Positions 55,317-64,000 of a stretch of DNA of 64,000 nucleotides are shown piece by piece; position 1 is the stretch's first letter, and every line of letters starts with the position of its first letter. The translations under genes were made by a program, and so were the position numbers. Origin of the DNA: JADJVL01 sp039812765 (GTDB taxonomy: Bacteria > Acidobacteriota > Holophagae > Holophagales > Holophagaceae); the NCBI GenBank assembly GCA_039812765.1, contig JBDIBF010000006.1:1-64000 (forward strand), read 5' to 3'. The notes beneath the pieces are model-generated. The model had not been told where the DNA came from and ran no database searches. It worked only from the letters and a program-made list of their open reading frames with translations.

Positions 55317-57448
55317 CCGCGCCGCGCGCCCTCCCCTTCGCCCTCGCCCTGCTTTCAGCCCCCCTCGGCGCCCAGGGGGCCGATGGGGACGACCGCCGCC
55401 TCAAGGACCTCCTCGAATTGATGAACACGCCCGTGGTCTCGGCCTCACGCACTCCGGAGCGCCTCGTGGACGCGCCCGCCACGGTGATCGTGCTGACCCG
55501 CGCCGACCTCGAGGGGCGCGGCTACACGGAGCTGAGCCAGATCCTCGACGACCTGCCCGGGATGGACGTGGCGCGGAGCTACGGCGCCAACTACTTCAAG
55601 GACTACTGGCGCGGCTACCGCAACGACATCGGCGATCCCTTCCTGGTGATGGTGGACGGCCAGGCCTTCAACCACCTCTGGTTCGGCACCGCCGACACGC
55701 CCCTGGTGAGCTACCCGGTCTCCGCGGTGGAGCGGGTGGAGGTGGTCTACGGACCGGCCTCCGCCGTCTACGGCACCAACGCCTTCATGGGGGTGATCAA
55801 CCTCATCACCCGCCGGGCGCCGGCCGCGAACGGGTTCAACCTGCGCGGCGGCCTGACGGCCGGGAGCTTCGGCACGCGCATCGCGGACCTGCATGCCGGC
55901 TTCCGCCGCGGGGGCCTCGCCATCACCTTCGCCGCCCGCACCGACCAGGGCGGCATGGACGAGGCCGCCGCGGAGCGCTACGAGTACTCCCGCGCCCGCT
56001 ACTACGCGGATCGGCGGCTGTGGGGGAACGTGGTGGACGACGGGGGCCTCGCCGGGCGGGCCGCCTCGGACCACCGGCACGGGGCCCTGGACCTCCGGGT
56101 CGCGTGGGGAGCCACCGAATTCGCCTACCAGCGGCTGTGGACGGATTCGGGCTACGGCACCGCCTACGCGGCGGACGCCTCCCAGAGCCTGGGCCGCTGG
56201 ATCCGCCCGGAGCAGTCCTTCCAGCTCAAGCATGGACTCTCCTTCGGCGACCGCGTGTCCTCCACCCTGCTGGTGCGCTACCGGCGCAGCGATGTGGACC
56301 GCGACTCCTACGACGTGGAGTCCTTCGTGGGCTACGGGAGCGGCAATTCCACGGTGCTCTCCCACTACGAGGCCCTCAACGACAGCCTCGCCTTCGCCCA
56401 GGACTTCGAGGTCCGGGCATCGGACCGCACCCAGGTCAACGCCGGGCTGCGCTTCGAGCACAAGACCCTGCAGAAGGCCTACGCCACCGCCACCGGCGGG
56501 TCCCTCCCGGCCGGCGAGCTCGGGGACGCCAACCACTTCTCCGTCTCGGACCGCGGTGTCTACCTGCAGGTCCGCCACGCGCTGGACGCCTCGAACCGCC
56601 TCTTCGCCGGCCTGCGCTCGGACCACAACTCCATCTATGGCACCGCGAACACGGTGCGGGGCGGCTACGTAGGCACCTTCGGCCCCTGGGGACTGAAGGC
56701 GCTCTTCGGCCAGGCCTACCAGGAACCCAATGCCCGCTTGCTCTACGGCGCCACGTCGGGCACCGGGAGCAACCCGGGCCTCCGCCCGGAGCGCTCCAAC
56801 ACCCTGGAGCTGAGCGGCAGCTACACGCTCTCCACCCTCTCCGTCACCCTCTCGGTCTTCCGCGTGGACAACGACGGGCGGATCCAGAAGCTGGGCGGCG
56901 AAGTGGTGAACAGCGGCCGACAGGACGTCCGCGGCATGGACGCGGGCGTGCAGGCGCTCCTCCCCGCGGGCTGGGCCGCCCAGTGGAAGGTGTGGGCCTG
57001 GTACTCCAGGCTGTTCAGGGCGGAGGACCTGGCCACCCACACCGGCCAGGAGATCGCCACCCGCAGCGGCGACCTCGCGGACGACAAGGTCTGGATAGGG
57101 ACCACCATGACCTTCAACCCGCGGCTCATCGCCACCCTGACCGCCCGGGTCATCGGCCGCCGGCCCACGGTGCTGAGCAATCCCATCCGCGAGGTGCCCG
57201 GCTACGCCACGGTGGACCTGTCGGTTACGGCGAAGGACGTGGGCTGGAAGGGCCTGGGCCTATCCCTGCGCGTCGCCAACCTCGCCGACCGTGCCTACAA
57301 CCACCCCGGGCTCCGGGACGCGGGGGCCGGGGACCGGCCCGGCGGCTTCGACGCCCTCGGCCGGTGGACGGGCTCGGGCAGCTACTACAACTCGCTGCTG
57401 CCCCAGCCCGGGCGGTCCATCCAGCTCACCGTCTCGGCGGCCTTCTAG
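55313..57448 (+). CDS. TonB-dependent outer membrane receptor
   Basis: A 711-residue receptor. A short signal peptide (ALPFALALLSAPLGAQG) precedes the plug domain (about 38-165: VVSASRTPERLVDAPATVIVLTRADLEGRGYTELSQIL, MVDGQAFNH, AVERVEVVYGPASAVYGTNAFMGVINLIT). The beta barrel runs to the end and closes with RSIQLTVSAAF. It imports a substrate using TonB energy; siderophore, cobalamin and sugar are all possible. It is the last gene of the yfiR-kinase-receiver unit and ends within 4 bases of a convergent gene. Confidence 0.95.
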   Translation: MTAPRALPFALALLSAPLGAQGADGDDRRLKDLLELMNTPVVSASRTPERLVDAPATVIVLTRADLEGRGYTELSQILDDLPGMDVARSYGANYFKDYWRGYRNDIGDPFLVMVDGQAFNHLWFGTADTPLVSYPVSAVERVEVVYGPASAVYGTNAFMGVINLITRRAPAANGFNLRGGLTAGSFGTRIADLHAGFRRGGLAITFAARTDQGGMDEAAAERYEYSRARYYADRRLWGNVVDDGGLAGRAASDHRHGALDLRVAWGATEFAYQRLWTDSGYGTAYAADASQSLGRWIRPEQSFQLKHGLSFGDRVSSTLLVRYRRSDVDRDSYDVESFVGYGSGNSTVLSHYEALNDSLAFAQDFEVRASDRTQVNAGLRFEHKTLQKAYATATGGSLPAGELGDANHFSVSDRGVYLQVRHALDASNRLFAGLRSDHNSIYGTANTVRGGYVGTFGPWGLKALFGQAYQEPNARLLYGATSGTGSNPGLRPERSNTLELSGSYTLSTLSVTLSVFRVDNDGRIQKLGGEVVNSGRQDVRGMDAGVQALLPAGWAAQWKVWAWYSRLFRAEDLATHTGQEIATRSGDLADDKVWIGTTMTFNPRLIATLTARVIGRRPTVLSNPIREVPGYATVDLSVTAKDVGWKGLGLSLRVANLADRAYNHPGLRDAGAGDRPGGFDALGRWTGSGSYYNSLLPQPGRSIQLTVSAAF

Positions 57449-57753
57449 CGTGCGCCTGCCACCCAGGCCTGGACCTGCGTCCAGGTCTCCCGGGAGGGCC
57501 GGCAGCCCTCGGGGAAATGGGCGGCGAAGTCCGCGCGGAAGGCCTCGGTGTGGGCTGACAGGTAGCGTTCCAGGTCCTCCGCCCGGGCCGCCTCGTAGCG
57601 CGTGCGGTAGCGGCCAGGGCCCGCGGCCTCGAAGCGGATGGCCTCGAAGCAGCCCGTGGCGAGGATCTCGGGGATGTGCTTGTCCACCATGTAGCGGACG
57701 AAAGCGGCCTCGAGCCGCCCCTCCACCTCCACCGTGACTTCGTAGGCGCGCAT
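57445..57753 (-). CDS. DUF4286 family protein
   Basis: A 102-residue small cytosolic protein. YEVTVEVEGRLEAAFVRYMVDKHIPEILATGCFEAIRFE, RYRTRYEAARAEDLERYL and FPEGCRPSRETW match the family, a ferredoxin-like dimeric alpha/beta barrel type. Function is unknown. The last 3 bases of its stop region overlap the TonB receptor stop on the other strand. It follows the DUF486 gene by 8 bases. Confidence 0.85.
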   Translation of the reverse strand: MRAYEVTVEVEGRLEAAFVRYMVDKHIPEILATGCFEAIRFEAAGPGRYRTRYEAARAEDLERYLSAHTEAFRADFAAHFPEGCRPSRETWTQVQAWVAGAR

Positions 57754-57761
57754 GGTTCCCC

Positions 57762-58109
57762 CTAGGCCCGGAAGGTGAAGTAGACCGCCCCCACCAGGCA
57801 GAAACCCGCATAGAGGTGGTTGAGCGTGAGCCGCTGGCCCATCACCCAGACGGCGAACCCGGCGAAGATCCCCAGGGTGATGACCTCCTGGAGGAGCTTG
57901 AGCTGGGGCAGGGTGTAGGTCCCGTAGCCGATCCGGTTCGCGGGGACCATCAGGCAGTACTCCAGGAAGGCGATGCCCCAGCTCACCAGGACGGCCTTGG
58001 GCAGGGACCATTCCTGGGTCCGGCGGAGGTGGCCGTACCAGGCGAAGGTCATGGCGACGTTGGAGAGCGCCAGCAGCAGGAGGGGCAGCCAGGCCCGGAC
58101 CGCGCTCAC
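57762..58109 (-). CDS. DMT-superfamily small membrane protein (DUF486)
   Basis: A 115-residue protein with four membrane helices. Family residues are LALSNVAMTFAWYGHL, WGIAFLEYCLMVPANRIGYG, LPQLKLLQEVITLGIFAGFAVWVMG and LYAGFCLVGAVYF. The transported substrate is unknown. The start is GTG at 58109, overlapping the stop of the big sensor kinase as GTGA, so it is coupled to it. A longer frame to 58595 is only the kinase gene in another phase. Confidence 0.83.
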   Translation of the reverse strand: MSAVRAWLPLLLLALSNVAMTFAWYGHLRRTQEWSLPKAVLVSWGIAFLEYCLMVPANRIGYGTYTLPQLKLLQEVITLGIFAGFAVWVMGQRLTLNHLYAGFCLVGAVYFTFRA

Positions 58110-61100
58110 GGGGCCGCGCTCCGGTCCCGCGGCCCCTCGGCCGCCGGGAGGACCACCTGCACGAGGGTGCCCTTGGCAGGGGCGGAGCGGACCCGGACAC
58201 CGCCCCCGTGCCCCCGCACGATCCCCAGCACCGCCGGAAGTCCGAGACCGCGGCCCTGGAACTTGGTGGTGTAGAAGGGCTCGAAGATCCTCGCGAGGGT
58301 CGCCTCGTCCATCCCGGGGCCGGCGTCGCCCACGTCGAGACGGACGTACACACCGGGCGGAAGGGCCCGGCCCTCGGCGAAGGCCGCGAGATCCGGCTCC
58401 GAAAGGACGCCCGCGGAGGTGGCCACCTTGACCTTCCCCCCCTCCGCGCCCAGGGCCTCCGCGGCATTGAGCAGCAGATTGGCCAGGACCTGCTGGACCT
58501 GCACGTGGTCGCCCTCGATCACCGGGAGGTCCGGCGCCAGGTCCAGGTCGATGACCACGCGGGGCGGAAGGGTCTTCTCGAGCAGTTGGAGGCACTCCCG
58601 CACCTCCATCCCGAGGTCGAGCTGGTCGTGGTGGAACCGCCCCCGCCCCGTGTAGGCCATGAGCTGCCGGGTGAGGTCGGAGGCGCGGTTGGCCGAGACC
58701 TGGATGGACTGCAGGTGCCGGGCCAGGGGATGGTCCGGCCCGAGCTCCTCGAGGACGACGCCGGCATGCCCGAGCACCCCCATCAGGAGGTTGTTGAAGT
58801 CATGGGCGATGCCGCTGGCCATGGCCCCCAGGCTCTCGAGCTTCTGCGCCTCGAAGAGCTGTCGCTCCAGGGCCTCCTTGTCCTGGGCCGCCCGGCGTGC
58901 CTCGGTGCGGTCCCGGAGCACCACCTGGACCATGGTGCGTCCGTCCTTGCGCAGCGGGGCGACGCTCAGCTCGGTGTGGACGAGGGTCCCGTCCTTCCGG
59001 TAGGACGTGAATTCGAAGCCTCCGCTCCGTCCCTCGCGACCCATCCGGGCGAATTCGTCGAGGACCTCCCGGCTGGGCCGGCCGTCGGGCTGGATCTCCG
59101 GGCTCGAGAAGCCGGCCCTCTGGCCGAGGATCTCCTCGCGCGCGTAGCCGAACAGGGCGCAGGCGGCGTCATTGGCCATCACCCAGGTCCCGTCCACCTC
59201 TCCGATGAGGATGGCTTCCGCGGCCTGGTCGAAGAGTTGCCGGTATTCCGCTTCCCGGGCCGCCACCTCGGACAGGGCCTCGAGGCGGCTGAGGGCGAGG
59301 CCCGCCGTGGTCGAAAGGCTCCGGAGGGTCCCCATCTGGTCCGGGCTCAGGGCCAGCACGGCCTCCTCGCCGAAGGTGCCCCCGAACAGCGCCCCGACCG
59401 CCTCGCCGCCCTGGACCATGGGCACGGCCACGAGCGAGCGGTGGGGGACCCTGGCCAGGTAGGACGGAGGGAATTCCGGGACCTCCCGGCAGTCCTCGAT
59501 CCAGATGGAGGCTCGGTTCAGGTGGACGTCCTCCCGCATGGGGTACTCGTCCAGGGGGATCGGCGCCCGGATCTCCTCCGCGGTGAAGCGCTCCAGCAGT
59601 TCGGGGGACCAGGCGATGGTGAGGCTGGCCCGCTGGGAGGGATCGAAGCGGTTGTACCACCAGTGGGGGATGCCGGTGAGGTTCCGCGCCCCCTGGAACA
59701 AGGCCTGGAGGAGGTCGTCGCGGCTCCCCGCCAGGGAGAACGCCTGCGCGGATTCCGCCAGGAGGCGGGCCCGCTCCACGGAGCGCTGCAGGGCTTCCTG
59801 GGCCGCGAGGTGGTGGCGAAGATCCTGGGTGACCCCGAGGATCGCCGGCCGGCCCTCCAGTTCCACCCGGGAACCCTGCACCTCCACAGGGATCGCGGTC
59901 CCATCCCGATGGACCACCCTGAACACCGAGCGGATGGTCTCCACCTCCCCCTCGACCCGCCGGCGCATGTTCTCCATCACCACCGGAAGGTCGTCGGGAT
60001 GGATGACCTGCCGGACCGGAAGCCCGCGGCCCGCCCCAAGCGGGTAGCCGCACAGCTCCTCCAGGGCCGGGCTCGTGTAGCGGAACACGCCGTCCTGGAT
60101 GAGGTAGACGCCCTGGAGGCTCTCCTCCACCAGGGTCCGGTAGAGGGCCTCCGACTGGGTGCGCTGGGCCAGCTCGCGCTGGAGCCGGGCGTCGAGGTCC
60201 ACCCGCTCCAGGGCCATGGCGGCGAGGCTCGCGAAATATTCCATCTGCGCGAGGCTCTCGGGGCTCGGGGGGCCCGCTGCCCGACTGATCACGGTGAAGG
60301 CGCCGAGCACGGCCCCCCGGTGGCTCTTGAGGGGGATGGCAACACTCGAGTGCAGGCCCGCCTGGAAGAGCCGGAGCTTGGCCGGCTCGGCCCGGGGAAA
60401 GGCCTGGATGTCCGGGACGATGATGGTCTCGCCCCGCGCCGCGGCCTCCCCGCTCAGGGCACGGCCCTCGCCCTCCAGGGGCAGCTCGGGGTACAGAGCC
60501 ACGATCTCGGGGGGGAGGCCGGTGTGCGCCAGCCGCTGGAGGACGCGGCGCTCGGGGTCCAGGCGGTACAGCTCGCAGGCGTCGATGGCGGGCGCCCCCG
60601 CGACCATGTCCATGAGGACCTGGAGCAGCCGGTCGAAGTCCTGGTCCTGGGCCACCTCGGTGGCCGCGGCCTGGAAGTCGAGGAGCTGCCGGTTGAGCTG
60701 TTCGGCCCGCGCGACCTGGGCCTGCAGCTGCTTCTGCGCCGTGAGCCGGTTCCAGGCCAGGGAGGCCACCCTCGCGAGGTTCTGGAGGCTGCTGAACTGC
60801 GCCTCGCTGGGCTCGAGCGCGGGCTCGTTCAGAAAGGCGACGCCGAACAGGGCACCGAGGACCTGGCCGTCCACGAGGAGCGGGACCCCGAGGAAGGACC
60901 GGACCCCGAAGGTCTCGACGAACTGCGGGTTCAGTTGGTCGGGCTCCGCCTGGCTGTCCCGGACGAAGCTGAGCTGCTTCTCGCGGTAAAGGACGCGGCT
61001 GAAGGGCGAATCGAGGATGGGCAGGTGCATGCCCTGGATGGAATCCATGAACCGGGCGTGGAGGGCGGGCGTGAAGGCCAGGAGCTCCACCTCCCGCGGC

Positions 61101-61639
61101 GGGGTCCCCGGGAGGACGCGGCCCACGGTCCAGTGGGGGCACTCGAGGATGACCCCTGCACGGCCTAGGAGCACCTGCATGAGGTCCTCCTCCGAATGGC
61201 AGAGGCTCAGGGCCAGGATGCCCTCGGCCAGCGCCCGGTTCTGGAAGGAGGCCTCCGCGGCCCGCTGCGCGACGAAGCGCTCCTCGCTGATGTCGCGGCC
61301 CCAGCAGTAGAGGCGGCGGCCCTCGGCTGTCTCCACCGGGATGCACGTCTGGCGGACCGGGACAGGGGTCCCGTCCGGGCGCGTCCAGGCGTCCTCCCCC
61401 GTGAGTCCATGGAGGCTGCGGAGCCGTCGCTCCAGCCAGTCCAGGCGTTCGCCGCCCTGCAGCCCGTGCAGGAGGTCCGGGAACCACCGGCCCCGGGCCG
61501 AACCCGCGGGGAGGCCGGCGGTGCGGTGGAAGCAGCGGTTGGCGGAGACGATGGTCCCGGCCTCGTCCATCACCACGAGGTTGATGGTGGGACTCTCGGC
61601 GTAGATCTCCTCGATGCTCGGAGACGGGGGGGCGGCCAT
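58106..61639 (-). CDS. large soluble PAS/GAF multi-sensor histidine kinase
   Basis: A 1,177-residue protein with no membrane helix. Order: PAS (about 10-130), GAF (about 150-310), GAF (about 335-490), PAS (about 500-625), GAF (about 635-795), PAS (about 805-930), then HisKA with MASGIAHDFNN (His near residue 943) and an HATPase (NLLLNAAEAL, DVGDAGPGMD, GRGLGLPAVLGIVRGHGGG). There is no C-terminal receiver. It should respond to intracellular small molecules or redox cues. A start at 61639 (ATG) is preferred over a longer frame with low-complexity N-terminus. DUF486 gene overlaps its stop. Confidence 0.92.
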   Translation of the reverse strand: MAAPPSPSIEEIYAESPTINLVVMDEAGTIVSANRCFHRTAGLPAGSARGRWFPDLLHGLQGGERLDWLERRLRSLHGLTGEDAWTRPDGTPVPVRQTCIPVETAEGRRLYCWGRDISEERFVAQRAAEASFQNRALAEGILALSLCHSEEDLMQVLLGRAGVILECPHWTVGRVLPGTPPREVELLAFTPALHARFMDSIQGMHLPILDSPFSRVLYREKQLSFVRDSQAEPDQLNPQFVETFGVRSFLGVPLLVDGQVLGALFGVAFLNEPALEPSEAQFSSLQNLARVASLAWNRLTAQKQLQAQVARAEQLNRQLLDFQAAATEVAQDQDFDRLLQVLMDMVAGAPAIDACELYRLDPERRVLQRLAHTGLPPEIVALYPELPLEGEGRALSGEAAARGETIIVPDIQAFPRAEPAKLRLFQAGLHSSVAIPLKSHRGAVLGAFTVISRAAGPPSPESLAQMEYFASLAAMALERVDLDARLQRELAQRTQSEALYRTLVEESLQGVYLIQDGVFRYTSPALEELCGYPLGAGRGLPVRQVIHPDDLPVVMENMRRRVEGEVETIRSVFRVVHRDGTAIPVEVQGSRVELEGRPAILGVTQDLRHHLAAQEALQRSVERARLLAESAQAFSLAGSRDDLLQALFQGARNLTGIPHWWYNRFDPSQRASLTIAWSPELLERFTAEEIRAPIPLDEYPMREDVHLNRASIWIEDCREVPEFPPSYLARVPHRSLVAVPMVQGGEAVGALFGGTFGEEAVLALSPDQMGTLRSLSTTAGLALSRLEALSEVAAREAEYRQLFDQAAEAILIGEVDGTWVMANDAACALFGYAREEILGQRAGFSSPEIQPDGRPSREVLDEFARMGREGRSGGFEFTSYRKDGTLVHTELSVAPLRKDGRTMVQVVLRDRTEARRAAQDKEALERQLFEAQKLESLGAMASGIAHDFNNLLMGVLGHAGVVLEELGPDHPLARHLQSIQVSANRASDLTRQLMAYTGRGRFHHDQLDLGMEVRECLQLLEKTLPPRVVIDLDLAPDLPVIEGDHVQVQQVLANLLLNAAEALGAEGGKVKVATSAGVLSEPDLAAFAEGRALPPGVYVRLDVGDAGPGMDEATLARIFEPFYTTKFQGRGLGLPAVLGIVRGHGGGVRVRSAPAKGTLVQVVLPAAEGPRDRSAAP

Positions 61640-61691
61640 AGGCAGGGACGGGGCGGGCGGGTGGGTGGGGGCGCCCAGCGGGAGAGACGGG

Positions 61692-63320
61692 CTAGCGGGC
61701 GTACTCCACGGCCCGGGTCTCGCGCATGACGGTGACTTTGATCTGCCCAGGGTACTGCATCTCGTTTTCGATCCGCTTGGTGACGTCCTTGGCGATCCAG
61801 TAGGCCTGGTCATCATTCACCTGCCCCGCGTCCACCATGATCCGGATCTCCCGGCCGGCCTGCATGGCGAAGCTCTTCTGGACGCCCTTGTAGCTGTTGG
61901 CGATGCCTTCCAGCTGCTCGAGGCGTTTCACGTAGGTCTCCATCATCTCGCGGCGGGCGCCGGGCCGGGCGGCACTGAGGGCGTCGGCGGCGGTGATGAG
62001 CATGGCCTCCACCGTCCGCGGCTCGAAGTCACCGTGGTGGCAGCTCATGGCATGGATGACCTCCTCCTTCTCCCCGAAGCGCTTCAGGAGCTCCATGCCG
62101 ATTTCGATGTGGGTGCCTTCGACCTCCCGGTCGATGGCCTTGCCGATGTCGTGGAAGAGGCCCGCGCGCTTGGCGACCTTGGGGTCCAGGCCCAGCTCGC
62201 CGGCCATGTACTCGGCGATGTGGGCGACCTCCTTGGTGTGGTCCAGCACGTTTTGGCCGTAGGAGTGGCGGTACTTGAGGCGGCCGATGAGCTTGTGCAG
62301 CTTCGGGTGGACGTCGGGGAAGCCCAGCTCGATGGCGGCGGCCTCGCCCACCTCCTTGAGGTGCTGGTCCATGTCCACTTTCACCTTCTCCACCACCTCC
62401 TCGATGCGCGCGGGGTGGATGCGGCCGTCGGCGAGGAGCTTGAGGATGGCCTGGCGCGCCACCTCGCGGCGGATGGGGTCGAAGCTGGAGACCACGATGG
62501 CCTCCGGCGTCTCGTCGACGATGAGGTCGCAGCCCGTGGCCTTCTCGATGGCGCGGATGTTCCGGCCCTCGCGGCCGATGATGCGGCCCTTGAGGTCGTC
62601 GCTGGGAAGCTGCACGGAGCTGACGGACGTCTCGCAGACCACGTCCGACGCCACGCGCTGGATGGCGGCGCCGATGGTCCAGCGGGCCTTCTTCATGCCC
62701 TCCTCCAGGGCCTCCTCCTCGATGCGCCGCACCAGCTTGGCGGCGTCCATCTTGGCGCCGTACTCCAACTGCTCCAGGAGTTCCTTCCGGGCGTCGTCCC
62801 GGGTGAGGCCTGCCACCTCCTCGAGCTTCTTTGCCTGGGCCTCCACCGCGGCCTTGAGGTCGGCCTCCTTGGCCTCGAGCCGCTCGATCTGGGCCTTGCG
62901 CTTCTCTTCGAGCTTCTCAACGTCCTTGGCCTTGGCGTCCACGGCCTGGGTCTTCCTGTCGAGGTTCTCCTCCTTCGACTGCAGCCGCTGCTCCTGCTTC
63001 TCCAGCGTGGCCACCCGGTCCTTGAGGGCCTTCTCGGCCTCCTGGCGCGCGGCCAGGGCCTGCTCCTTGGCCTTGAGTTCGGCCTCCTTCAGGAGGGCTT
63101 CCGCCTCCCGGCGTGCCCGGTCCTTCCCGGTGAGGATCTCGGCCTCGGCGTCCCTGCGGGCGCGATCGCGGATCTCCTTGGCCTCGGCCTCGGCGATCGC
63201 CCGGGCGTTGGAACTGGCTTCAGCTTCCTTTCGGGACCTCGCCAGGGAGAGGCTGAGGAAGGCGGCGGCGCCGCCGAAGACCGCCACGAGGGCGACAAGC
63301 AGGATCGTCAATGCATTCAT
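61692..63320 (-). CDS. rny: ribonuclease Y
   Basis: A 542-residue endoribonuclease that starts mRNA decay. An N-terminal membrane helix (about 4-24) leads to a long coiled coil (about 25-215), a KH domain (GRIIGREGRNIRAIEKATG, SSFDPIRREVA) and a metal-dependent HD domain (LFHDIGKAIDREVEGTH, CHHGDFEP). The ATG at 63320 is used; a frame upstream adds nine residues without a site. CGGAG lies upstream. Order zapA - structured RNA - rny is common in bacteria. Confidence 0.97.
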   Translation of the reverse strand: MNALTILLVALVAVFGGAAAFLSLSLARSRKEAEASSNARAIAEAEAKEIRDRARRDAEAEILTGKDRARREAEALLKEAELKAKEQALAARQEAEKALKDRVATLEKQEQRLQSKEENLDRKTQAVDAKAKDVEKLEEKRKAQIERLEAKEADLKAAVEAQAKKLEEVAGLTRDDARKELLEQLEYGAKMDAAKLVRRIEEEALEEGMKKARWTIGAAIQRVASDVVCETSVSSVQLPSDDLKGRIIGREGRNIRAIEKATGCDLIVDETPEAIVVSSFDPIRREVARQAILKLLADGRIHPARIEEVVEKVKVDMDQHLKEVGEAAAIELGFPDVHPKLHKLIGRLKYRHSYGQNVLDHTKEVAHIAEYMAGELGLDPKVAKRAGLFHDIGKAIDREVEGTHIEIGMELLKRFGEKEEVIHAMSCHHGDFEPRTVEAMLITAADALSAARPGARREMMETYVKRLEQLEGIANSYKGVQKSFAMQAGREIRIMVDAGQVNDDQAYWIAKDVTKRIENEMQYPGQIKVTVMRETRAVEYAR

Positions 63321-63363
63321 GGCGGGACTCCGGGGATGGAGCCGCACGTCATGACCCAGAAAT

Positions 63364-63495
63364 GGAATCCCCGCTCAGCCGTGGAGGCTTGCCGAGTTCC
63401 CTAGCAAGTAGGGGGGTAACCAGGCGCCCCTTGCGGGGCTCCCAGCGTCAGGCGCTCCGACGCGCGGCGCGCACACGGCTGGGCTAAGGTTTCCC
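63364..63495 (-). ncRNA. ssrS: 6S RNA candidate
   Basis: The gap between zapA and rny contains a long closing stem: minus-strand 63494-63474 pairs with 63383-63364, about 16 pairs with a core CAGCCGTG/CACGGCTG. Inside are smaller hairpins: GCCCC-GCAA-GGGGC near 63429-63440 and CCCTA-CTTGC-TAGGG near 63398-63413. The 3' end reads GGGGATTCC, like the E. coli 6S end. 6S RNA genes usually lie beside zapA. At about 130 bases it is shorter than typical (about 180), and no clear promoter is seen, so this is a candidate only. Confidence 0.4.
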
Positions 63496-63546
63496 ATAAG
63501 GCAATACGGAACAAGCGCTTGGCCATTATCACGGGCCTCGCAGGGA

Positions 63547-63927
63547 TTAGGGGGGACCGTCTCCGAAGAGCCCTGGAGGGGCGCCGGCGGGGGCGGGCAA
63601 CTCGTCTGGAACGTCATCGTTCAGCAAAGATAGGGTCTGTTCCAGGTTCTGGGTATGGCGGTCGGCTTCAAGTTCCAGGCGCTCGGCTTGATGCGCCAGG
63701 TTCAGGGCGCCCAGCAGGAGCCAAGTGGACGAGTCCAGGCCCTTCGGGGTGCGTCCCCATCTTAGTTCAAAGGCCCCCTCCATGTCCTGGAAGGTCCGCT
63801 CGAGCCGCGCCACGGACCGCGCGAGGAGCTCCGGATCGGCCTCGCTGTGGATCCGGTAGGTCCGCCCGAGGATCTCGACGGACTGGCCGCCGAGTTTCAG
63901 GGTGGGGTCGTGGGGACCGGGCCTCAC
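63547..63927 (-). CDS. zapA: cell division protein ZapA
   Basis: A 126-residue protein. The N-terminal ZapA domain (SVEILGRTYRIHSEADPELLARSVARLE) is followed by the helical dimerisation region (WLLLGALNLAHQAERLELEADRHTQNLEQTLSLL) and a Pro-rich tail. ZapA bundles FtsZ filaments at the division site. The start is GTG at 63927, overlapping the upstream gene's stop as GTGA. Confidence 0.88.
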   Translation of the reverse strand: MRPGPHDPTLKLGGQSVEILGRTYRIHSEADPELLARSVARLERTFQDMEGAFELRWGRTPKGLDSSTWLLLGALNLAHQAERLELEADRHTQNLEQTLSLLNDDVPDELPAPAGAPPGLFGDGPP

Positions 63928-64000
63928 GCCAGCTGCTCCAACATCTTCAGGATGGCTTCGACCTGGGCCCGGGTTTCCACCCGCTCCTTCCGCAGGGCCT
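63924..64000 (-). CDS. C-terminal end of a coiled-coil protein (ZapB-like), partial
   Basis: Only the last 24 residues are in the window. They read as a charged helix, ALRKERVETRAQVEAILKM then LEQLA. Its stop overlaps the zapA GTG (GTGA). Small coiled-coil genes of the ZapB/DUF904 kind often precede zapA, so that is the best guess. The rest is outside the window. Confidence 0.5.
   Translation of the reverse strand, partial: ALRKERVETRAQVEAILKMLEQLA

Noticed and set aside
63364..63546. SRP (4.5S) RNA in the zapA-rny gap
   Set aside because: The conserved GGTCAGGTCCGGAAGGAAGC-type core is absent.

Overview
The window is a very GC-rich, gene-dense bacterial chromosome segment. I infer an Acidobacteriota genome of the Holophaga/Geothrix type. 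The reasons are the GC-rich codon use, a type III glutamine synthetase, abundant PAS/GAF sensor kinases and Pkn-type kinases, outer-membrane proteins (Gram-negative envelope), and a YeiP/EfpL-type elongation factor P. The genus is an inference, not proven by the sequence.

Layout. 1-3.4 kb: the 3' part of a very large, cysteine-free secreted protein. 3.5-20 kb: a long minus-strand information-processing block read as tRNA-Tyr, tRNA-Gly, tRNA-Thr, tuf, rpmG, tRNA-Trp, secE, nusG, rplK, rplA, rplJ, rplL, rpoB, rpoC, followed by pnp. The rplL-rpoB gap holds a terminator-like hairpin, a promoter and a structured leader. RpoB carries an unusual eight-cysteine insertion. 20-24.5 kb (minus): an rRNA/tRNA 2'-O-methyltransferase, a FadL-type porin and glutamine synthetase III. 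24.8-31.4 kb (plus): nadA, a two-component pair, class II DAHP synthase, a methyltransferase and a degenerate J-domain/TPR protein. 31.4-36.9 kb: an orphan protein coupled to a thioesterase, a CPBP membrane protease, and two adjacent paralogous Ser/Thr kinases. 37-39.7 kb: an EfpL-like EF-P coupled to a zinc-finger-less RsgA, then a lipid A-type acyltransferase. 39.7-44.8 kb: a YiiX-like hydrolase, small membrane and DUF2071 proteins, a DCC-family protein behind an isolated short NuoG, and a small outer-membrane protein. 44.9-49.8 kb: purH, alaS and a second CPBP protease. 49.8-57.4 kb: a triplicated-domain secreted protein, a DUF1028 hydrolase, and a tightly packed YfiR / sensor kinase / receiver / TonB-receptor unit. 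57.4-61.6 kb: DUF4286 and DUF486 proteins and a 1,177-residue PAS/GAF histidine kinase. 61.7-64 kb: RNase Y, a 6S RNA candidate, zapA and the end of a coiled-coil gene (zapB-like).

How it fits together. The 3.5-20 kb block is the transcription/translation core: elongation factor, secretion subunit, antitermination factor, ribosomal stalk and polymerase, plus an RNA-degradation enzyme. The rest mixes housekeeping metabolism with envelope sensing. No insertion sequence, prophage, integrase or CRISPR array was seen. The most interesting points are the RpoB zinc-ribbon-like insertion, the YfiR-kinase-receiver-TonB unit, the 6S RNA candidate beside zapA, the rpoB leader, the EfpL/RsgA pair, and a recurring -10 hexamer placed for leaderless transcription.
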